Origin: Microbacterium bovistercoris | GTDB taxonomy: Bacteria > Actinomycetota > Actinomycetes > Actinomycetales > Microbacteriaceae | Assembly (NCBI RefSeq): GCF_003387575.1 | Contig: NZ_QUAB01000016.1 | Span: forward strand, 1-64,000 | Direction: 5' to 3' | DNA: 64,000 bases | Shown: in pieces, positions 59,587 through 64,000 of the stretch | Layout of the letters: each line of letters begins with the position of its first letter | Numbering within the stretch: the first letter of the stretch is position 1 | Notes under the pieces: model-generated | Told to the model about the DNA's origin: nothing | What the model saw: the letters and a program-made list of their open reading frames with translations, nothing else | The model's database searches: none | Translations under genes and position numbers: made by a program

Positions 59587-60920
59587 GCCCGCTCCCGCGC
59601 CAGCATCCGGATGCCGAGGTCGGCGACGAGCACCGGCATCCCTGTCTCGAGCGACCTGTTGCCGGCGATGCCGACGGCGATCGACTGCACGCCGTCGGTC
59701 CAGTCGGCTGGCCGCGCCAGCGGGTCGTCACCGGGGCCGACGAAGACATCCGACAGCAGCAGCGCATCGCCGCCGCCGTGGCTGCCGCCCTCGTTGACGA
59801 TCGGCACCTCGAAGGCCTCCTCCCAGTGCCGCTGCACGAGCAGCCGCTCGCTGTGCGGGCGCAGCGATGTGCTGCCGCCGGCTTCGAGAGCACTGGGGTC
59901 GACGACCGGATGCAGGCCGTCGTCGATCAGCACCGCGCCGCGTTCGACGACCTCGAGCTCGGCCCTGCCGAGGGTGCCGTTCACGGCGACGCGGTAGCCC
60001 TCCCACGGGGAGTGCGCGTTCAGCGAGTACGACATCGTGGCGCCCGACGCGTAGTCCACGATCAGGGCGAGGTTGTCCTCGATGGTGATGCCCTCACTGA
60101 ACACGTCGAGGTCGCGCACGTAGCCGTCGTGCTGCTCGGCGTCGAGGTACAGCGTCTTCAGCCGCTCGTCGTCGCGCAGATCGAGCTCGAACGCGTCGTG
60201 CGCACCCTCGTGCGTGCCGCGGGCCGGCCGATCGGTGAGTCCGCGTGCGGCGGCGTTCTCCGCGCCGTAGAACCGCAGGCCGCCCGAGGCGTAGACCCGC
60301 CGCGGCGTGGAGCGGATCCACCAGTTGACGAGGTCGAAGTGATGGCTGGCCTTGTGTACGAGCAGGCCGCCGGAGTTGCTCTTGTCCCGGTGCCAGCGGC
60401 GGAAGTAGTCGGCGCCGTGGTTGGTGTCGAGCATCCACGAGAAGTCGACCGACGTGATCTCGCCGATCGTGCCGTCCTGGATCACCTGGCGAAGCGCGCT
60501 GTTGCGCGGTGAGTAGCGGTAGTTGAAGGTGAGCACCACGCTGCGGCCGGTGCGCTCGACGGCGTCCTCGATGGCGGCCGCACTCGGAGCGTCGATGGTG
60601 AGCGGCTTCTCGACGACGACGTCGGCACCGGCCTCGAGAGCGCGGACGATGAGGCCGGCGTGGGTGCTGTCCTTCGAGCAGATGATCACGCGGTCGACGC
60701 GCTCGTCGCGGATCATCCGCTCCAGGTCGTCCGGTGTCCACAGCGACGGGCGCGGTGCGCCGGATGCGGCCACGTTGTCGGCGTGGAAGGCGGCGCGTGC
60801 GGGGTTCGGCTCGCAGATCGCGACGAGCTCGGCACGGTCGGCGTAGGTGCCGGTGATCGCGCCGACGTACATCTGCGCGCGGTGTCCGGCGCCGATCAGC
60901 GCGTAGCGGGTGCGGGTCAT
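59583..60920 (-). CDS. Gfo/Idh/MocA-family oxidoreductase (large form)
   Basis: The product is 445 residues from ATG 60920, with GGAG five bases upstream; ATG 60935 is an alternative. The Rossmann motif is RYALIGAGHRAQMYVGAITG. The EKP motif is VVVEKPLTIDAPSAAAIED. The conserved YRYSPRNSALRQVIQDGTIG and GGLLVHKASHHFDLVNWW lie around the active site. Length and RYSPRN/KASHHFD blocks mark a branch common in plant-polysaccharide loci of Actinobacteria and Bacteroidetes. It starts the leftward uronate run (overlap ATGA with the SDR) under an operator-controlled promoter. Substrate unknown. Confidence 0.88.
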   Translation of the reverse strand: MTRTRYALIGAGHRAQMYVGAITGTYADRAELVAICEPNPARAAFHADNVAASGAPRPSLWTPDDLERMIRDERVDRVIICSKDSTHAGLIVRALEAGADVVVEKPLTIDAPSAAAIEDAVERTGRSVVLTFNYRYSPRNSALRQVIQDGTIGEITSVDFSWMLDTNHGADYFRRWHRDKSNSGGLLVHKASHHFDLVNWWIRSTPRRVYASGGLRFYGAENAAARGLTDRPARGTHEGAHDAFELDLRDDERLKTLYLDAEQHDGYVRDLDVFSEGITIEDNLALIVDYASGATMSYSLNAHSPWEGYRVAVNGTLGRAELEVVERGAVLIDDGLHPVVDPSALEAGGSTSLRPHSERLLVQRHWEEAFEVPIVNEGGSHGGGDALLLSDVFVGPGDDPLARPADWTDGVQSIAVGIAGNRSLETGMPVLVADLGIRMLARERA

Positions 60921-61185
60921 GACTGCTCCGTCCATGATGCTGAGGAAACGTTTTCTGAGCGTAGCACGAACGGCTGGCGAGCGTGCGGAGGGCGGATGCC
61001 GGATGAGTAGACTCGCCGTGAGGAAAACGTTGTAGAAACCGGGCCGATTCCCCCTTGCGAAACGTTTCAATTTTGGGTTAGTCTCCAGGCAAGCGTTTTC
61101 CTCGCATCAGGGGACACGCACCGGCAAACACAGACATCGTCGTCAGGCATCCCGATCTGACGAAGGAGTCACAGAGAGGACAAGG
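60921..61185. promoter_or_regulatory. Divergent control region with four LacI-type half or full operators
   Basis: Leftward: -10 TACGCT (60963-60958) followed by operator AGGAAACGTTTTCT (60944-60957) at the start point. Rightward: -10 TAGACT (61008-61013) followed by GAGGAAAACGTTGTAG at 61020. A second promoter TTGCGA (61055-61060) and TAGTCT (61079-61084) has the perfect palindrome GAAACGTTTC (61059-61068) in its spacer and AAGCGTTTTCC (61091-61101) at its start point. GAGAGGA precedes the ATG at 61186. Confidence 0.7.
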
Positions 61186-62481
61186 ATGTTCAGCAAGAAG
61201 CGTTTGACGGCCACCGCGGCCGTCGCCGCCGGCGCGGCACTCGTGCTGGCCGGATGCTCGGGCAGCAGCGGCTCGGATGCCGAGCCGAGCTTCGACCCCG
61301 ACGAGAAGGTCACCCTGAACCTGGCGTTCTGGGGCAACGACGTTCGCGCCGACCTGTACAACCAGGCCATCGAGGCGTTCAACGAGGAGTACCCGAACAT
61401 CAAGGTCAACTCCACCTTCCTCGACTTCCCGAGCTTCTGGGAGAAGCGCCAGACCGAGGCGGCCGGCGGGAACCTGCCGGATGTCATGCAGTTCGACTAC
61501 TCGTACCTGCGCCAGTACTCCGAGAACGGGCTGCTGCTCGACCTCGACCCGTACATCGGCGGGATCATCGAGAAGGACCCGCTGCCCGAGAACATCCTCA
61601 AGATCGGCGTCGTCGACGACACCACGTACGCGATCCCGACCTCGACCAACGCCTGGGGCCTGTTCACCAACCCCAGGCTGCTCGAGACCGTGGGCGTGGA
61701 GGACTTCGCCGGCGGCAGCTGGGACGACTACACCGACTGGATGAAGACCGTCACCGATGCCGGCGCCGGGAACGTCTGGGGCGGCAGCGACTTCACCGGC
61801 CGCATCCAGAACTTCGAGGTGCAGCAGCGAGCCAAGGGCGAGGACCTGTTCACCGAGGACGGCAAGGCCAACTTCACCGAGGACGACCTGAAGGCGTTCT
61901 GGGAGCAGGGTGAGGCGATCCGCGACGGCATCGGCGTCCCGCCGCAGAAGGTCGAGGAGCTCAAGCCGCTCGGCGCGTTCGACAGCGCGCACGCCACCAG
62001 CGAGCTGACCTGGGACAACTTCGGCGCCGGCTACCTGGCGAACCTCGGCGCGGACTACACCGAGCTCAACCTCATCGAGCCGCCCGTCACCGAGGAGGGT
62101 GCGAAGGACCTCTACCTGAAGCCCTCGATGCTGCACGCGATCTCGGCGAAGACCAAGCACCCCGAGGCTGCGGCCACGCTGGTGAACTTCCTGATCAACT
62201 CGCCCGAGTCCGGCGAGATCTTCGGCACCAACCGCGGTCTGCCTGCGTCGGAGACGGCGCTCGCCGCGGCCGACCTCGACCCTGTCGCACAGCAGATCAA
62301 GGACTACGAGGAGTCGATCAGCGACCGCCTCGGCGACGCCCCGCCCGTGCCGATCAACGGCTACGGCACGCTCGAGCAGAAGTTCCTCGAGATCGGCCAG
62401 GAGCTCGGCTACGGCACCATCAGCGTCGACGACGCGGTGAAGCAGTTCTTCTCCGAGATGGACGTCGTGCTGAACCAGTGA
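61186..62481 (+). CDS. Carbohydrate ABC transporter substrate-binding lipoprotein (family 1)
   Basis: The product is 431 residues. A lipoprotein signal ends in VLAGCSGSSGSD. The mature part is a family 1 sugar-binding protein: LNLAFWGNDVRADLYNQAIE, FNEEYPNIKVNSTFLDFPSF, AGGNLPDVMQFDYSYLRQYS, and IPTSTNAWGLFTNPRLLE. MLHAISAKTKHPEAAATLVN lies near the C terminus. It delivers an oligosaccharide to the membrane channel encoded next. Neighbouring lyase and uronate genes suggest unsaturated rhamnogalacturonan or galacturonan fragments, which is inference. Confidence 0.94.
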   Translation: MFSKKRLTATAAVAAGAALVLAGCSGSSGSDAEPSFDPDEKVTLNLAFWGNDVRADLYNQAIEAFNEEYPNIKVNSTFLDFPSFWEKRQTEAAGGNLPDVMQFDYSYLRQYSENGLLLDLDPYIGGIIEKDPLPENILKIGVVDDTTYAIPTSTNAWGLFTNPRLLETVGVEDFAGGSWDDYTDWMKTVTDAGAGNVWGGSDFTGRIQNFEVQQRAKGEDLFTEDGKANFTEDDLKAFWEQGEAIRDGIGVPPQKVEELKPLGAFDSAHATSELTWDNFGAGYLANLGADYTELNLIEPPVTEEGAKDLYLKPSMLHAISAKTKHPEAAATLVNFLINSPESGEIFGTNRGLPASETALAAADLDPVAQQIKDYEESISDRLGDAPPVPINGYGTLEQKFLEIGQELGYGTISVDDAVKQFFSEMDVVLNQ

Positions 62482-62487
62482 GAAACT

Positions 62488-62518
62488 CGCCGGGCCGGAG
62501 CGCGTCTCCGGCCCGGCG
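62488..62518 (+). terminator. Hairpin between binding-protein and permease genes
   Basis: A perfect 13-bp stem (CGCCGGGCCGGAG, 62488-62500, with 62506-62518) has a 5-base loop CGCGT. It begins 6 bases after the binding-protein stop codon and lacks a U-run. It matches the stem and loop length of the hairpin at 12895-12925 although the sequences are unrelated. Confidence 0.7.
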
Positions 62519-62542
62519 CACCACTCCAAGGAAGGGGTCGTC

Positions 62543-63538
62543 GTGAGTACGACAGCGACGAGAGTCATCGTCACAGAGAAGCCGGGCAAGCGCGGGCTGC
62601 TGCGCGGCAGCCGGCCGGAGGTGCCGCTGCAGCGGCCGGGGCAGAAGGCGCGTTCGCGCAAGGAGACCGCGGCCGGGTATGCGTTCCTGACGCCGTGGTT
62701 GATCGGGTTCTTCGGTCTGACAGCCCTGCCGATGGTGTACTCGCTGTACCTGTCGTTCACGCGGTACAACATCTTCCAGCCGCCGAAGTGGATCGGGTTC
62801 GAGAACTACGTCCGGCTGTTCACGAACGACCCGGTGTTCATCCAGTCGGCCCAGATCACCCTCGTCTACGTGTTCGTCGGCACCCCGATCACCCTCGCTG
62901 CGGCACTGGGTGTGGCGATGCTGCTGAACTACCGCGACAAGGGTTCCGGGTTCTTCCGGTCGGCGTTCTACGCGCCGTCGCTGATCGGCGGGTCGGTGTC
63001 GGTGGCGATCGTATGGCGGGCGATGTTCTCCACCGACGGCCCGGTCGACAACGGACTGAGCTTCTTCGGCATCGACATCGGCGGGTGGATCGGCAACCCG
63101 GCGATGATCCTGCCGATGATGATCCTGCTGCACGTGTGGCAGTTCGGGTCGACCATGGTCATCTTCCTCGCCGGTCTCAAGCAGATCCCGAAGGAGCTGT
63201 ACGAGGCGGCCGAGATGGACGGCGCAGGTCCCTGGCAGAGATTCCGCGCGGTGACGATCCCGATGCTGTCCCCAGTGATGTTCTTCAACCTGCTGCTCGG
63301 CCTGATCGGCGCGTTCCAGGTGTTCGCCTCGGCGTACATCATCTCCAACGGCACCGGCGGCCCCGCGGGCATGACGAACTTCATCACCGTGTACATGTAC
63401 AAGCGCGGATTCTCCGACGGCCAGATGGGCTACGCGGCAGCGATCGCCTGGGTGCTCCTCGTGGTCGTGGCCATCATCGCCGCCATCCTTTTCCGCACCC
63501 AGAAGTCCTGGGTCCACTACGCAGGAGATGACCGATGA
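62543..63538 (+). CDS. Carbohydrate ABC transporter permease, MalF/UgpA type
   Basis: The product is 331 residues from GTG 62543, with AAGGAAGG upstream. After a basic N-terminal segment there are six membrane helices beginning AGYAFLTPWLIGFFGLTALP. The family blocks SLYLSFTRYNIFQPPKWIGF and FRSAFYAPSLIGGSVSVAI are present. The EAA loop reads LKQIPKELYEAAEMDGAGPW followed by QRFRAVTIPMLSPV. It pairs with the next permease; the stop overlaps that gene's ATG (ATGA). Confidence 0.95.
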   Translation: MSTTATRVIVTEKPGKRGLLRGSRPEVPLQRPGQKARSRKETAAGYAFLTPWLIGFFGLTALPMVYSLYLSFTRYNIFQPPKWIGFENYVRLFTNDPVFIQSAQITLVYVFVGTPITLAAALGVAMLLNYRDKGSGFFRSAFYAPSLIGGSVSVAIVWRAMFSTDGPVDNGLSFFGIDIGGWIGNPAMILPMMILLHVWQFGSTMVIFLAGLKQIPKELYEAAEMDGAGPWQRFRAVTIPMLSPVMFFNLLLGLIGAFQVFASAYIISNGTGGPAGMTNFITVYMYKRGFSDGQMGYAAAIAWVLLVVVAIIAAILFRTQKSWVHYAGDDR

Positions 63539-64000
63539 GCACCGCATCCTTCTCCGAGGGGTCCCTCGAGATCGTCGAGCAGCAGATCACGCCGACCGAC
63601 TCGCCCAAGCGCCGCCGCGTCAAGCGCGGCACCTGGCAGACCGTCGTCTGGTTCGCCGTGCTGATCCTGCTCACCGCGGTGGTGCTGTACCCGCTGCTGT
63701 GGCTGTTCTTCTCCACCTTCAAGCCGAACTCCGAGTTCGGTCAGAACACCGGCCTGATCCCGGAGAACTGGTACCTCGGCAACTACGCGAAGGTCATGGA
63801 GGGCATCGCCGGCGTGCCGATGTGGAAGTTCTTCCTGAACTCGCTGATCCTGTCGGTCGCCGCCGTGATCGGCACGGTGCTCTCGTCGGCGCTCGCCGCC
63901 TACGCGTTCGCGCGGATCCGGTTCAAGGGCCTGGGCATCTTCTTCGCCGCGATGATCGGCACGCTGCTGCTGCCGTTCCACGTCGTGATCATCCCGCAGT
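63535..64000 (+). CDS. Carbohydrate ABC transporter permease, MalG/UgpE type (3' partial)
   Basis: The gene starts at ATG 63535, overlapping the previous stop, and runs off the right edge. The 155 visible residues show an N-terminal cytoplasmic segment with KRRRVKRG, a first helix (VVWFAVLILLTAVVLYPLLW), the MalG-type FFSTFKPNSEF, and the start of the permease core (FFLNSLILSVAAVIGTVLSS, then ALAAYAFARIRFKG). The EAA loop lies beyond the window. Confidence 0.93.
   Translation, partial: MSTASFSEGSLEIVEQQITPTDSPKRRRVKRGTWQTVVWFAVLILLTAVVLYPLLWLFFSTFKPNSEFGQNTGLIPENWYLGNYAKVMEGIAGVPMWKFFLNSLILSVAAVIGTVLSSALAAYAFARIRFKGLGIFFAAMIGTLLLPFHVVIIPQ

Noticed and set aside
1..64000. Mobile elements, prophage, rRNA, riboswitches, CRISPR
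   Set aside because: I saw no transposase, integrase, phage structural gene, rRNA segment or known riboswitch consensus. Without covariance searches small riboswitches cannot be fully excluded.

Overview
The window is about 70% GC and reads as the chromosome of a high-GC actinobacterium, most likely of the Microbacteriaceae (Microbacterium-like). Evidence is the protein style, a DUF2520-lysS-DUF4192 neighbourhood, LytR-CpsA-Psr proteins, the frequent GGATGCC/GGCATCC word, and TANNNT -10 boxes placed so close to start codons that several transcripts should be leaderless. There is no transposase, phage gene, integrase, CRISPR array or rRNA. One tRNA gene (Ser, UGA) is present. The organism assignment is inference from these features.

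Layout: 1-2357 holds two PH-domain membrane proteins. 2418-18373 is a peptide salvage block. A leftward operon (GNAT acetyltransferase, SIS-domain protein, enolase-superfamily epimerase, M19 dipeptidase fused to a class I glutamine amidotransferase, serine hydrolase) has every gene junction overlapping. It is divergent from an M20 peptidase. A C39-like peptidase and a rightward peptide ABC operon follow (binding protein, two permeases, double ATPase, frameshifted LD-carboxypeptidase, class A beta-lactamase-like hydrolase). Together these look like import and breakdown of peptides containing D-amino acids, probably cell-wall peptides. 18498-31143 is mostly housekeeping: DUF2520 protein, lysS, DUF4192 protein, small membrane protein, cardiolipin synthase, lipoprotein, diacylglycerol kinase-like lipid kinase, serS, HAD phosphatase, tRNA-Ser, two LCP proteins and a GntR regulator.

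31194-64000 is a pectin (rhamnogalacturonan-I) utilisation region. It has a complete L-rhamnose route (rhamnose mutarotase, isomerase, rhamnulokinase, bifunctional rhamnulose-1-phosphate aldolase/lactaldehyde dehydrogenase). It has a 2092-residue secreted enzyme that joins a rhamnogalacturonan acetylesterase to a family 11 rhamnogalacturonan lyase. It has two GH35 beta-galactosidases and a complete oxidative uronate route (uronate dehydrogenase, galactarolactone cycloisomerase-like enolase, 5-dehydro-4-deoxyglucarate dehydratase, 2-oxoglutarate-semialdehyde dehydrogenase). It ends with a carbohydrate ABC transporter that runs off the right edge. Two LacI regulators and at least eight LacI-type operators (TGAATCGTTTCA type beside the rhamnose genes, GGAAAACGTTTTCC type elsewhere) tie it together. 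A Gfo/Idh-cupin-Gfo/Idh cassette of unknown substrate is embedded in it.

Three families of intergenic palindromic repeats are scattered through the window. One copy lies in frame inside a beta-galactosidase gene, and another sits where the start codon of the cycloisomerase gene should be.
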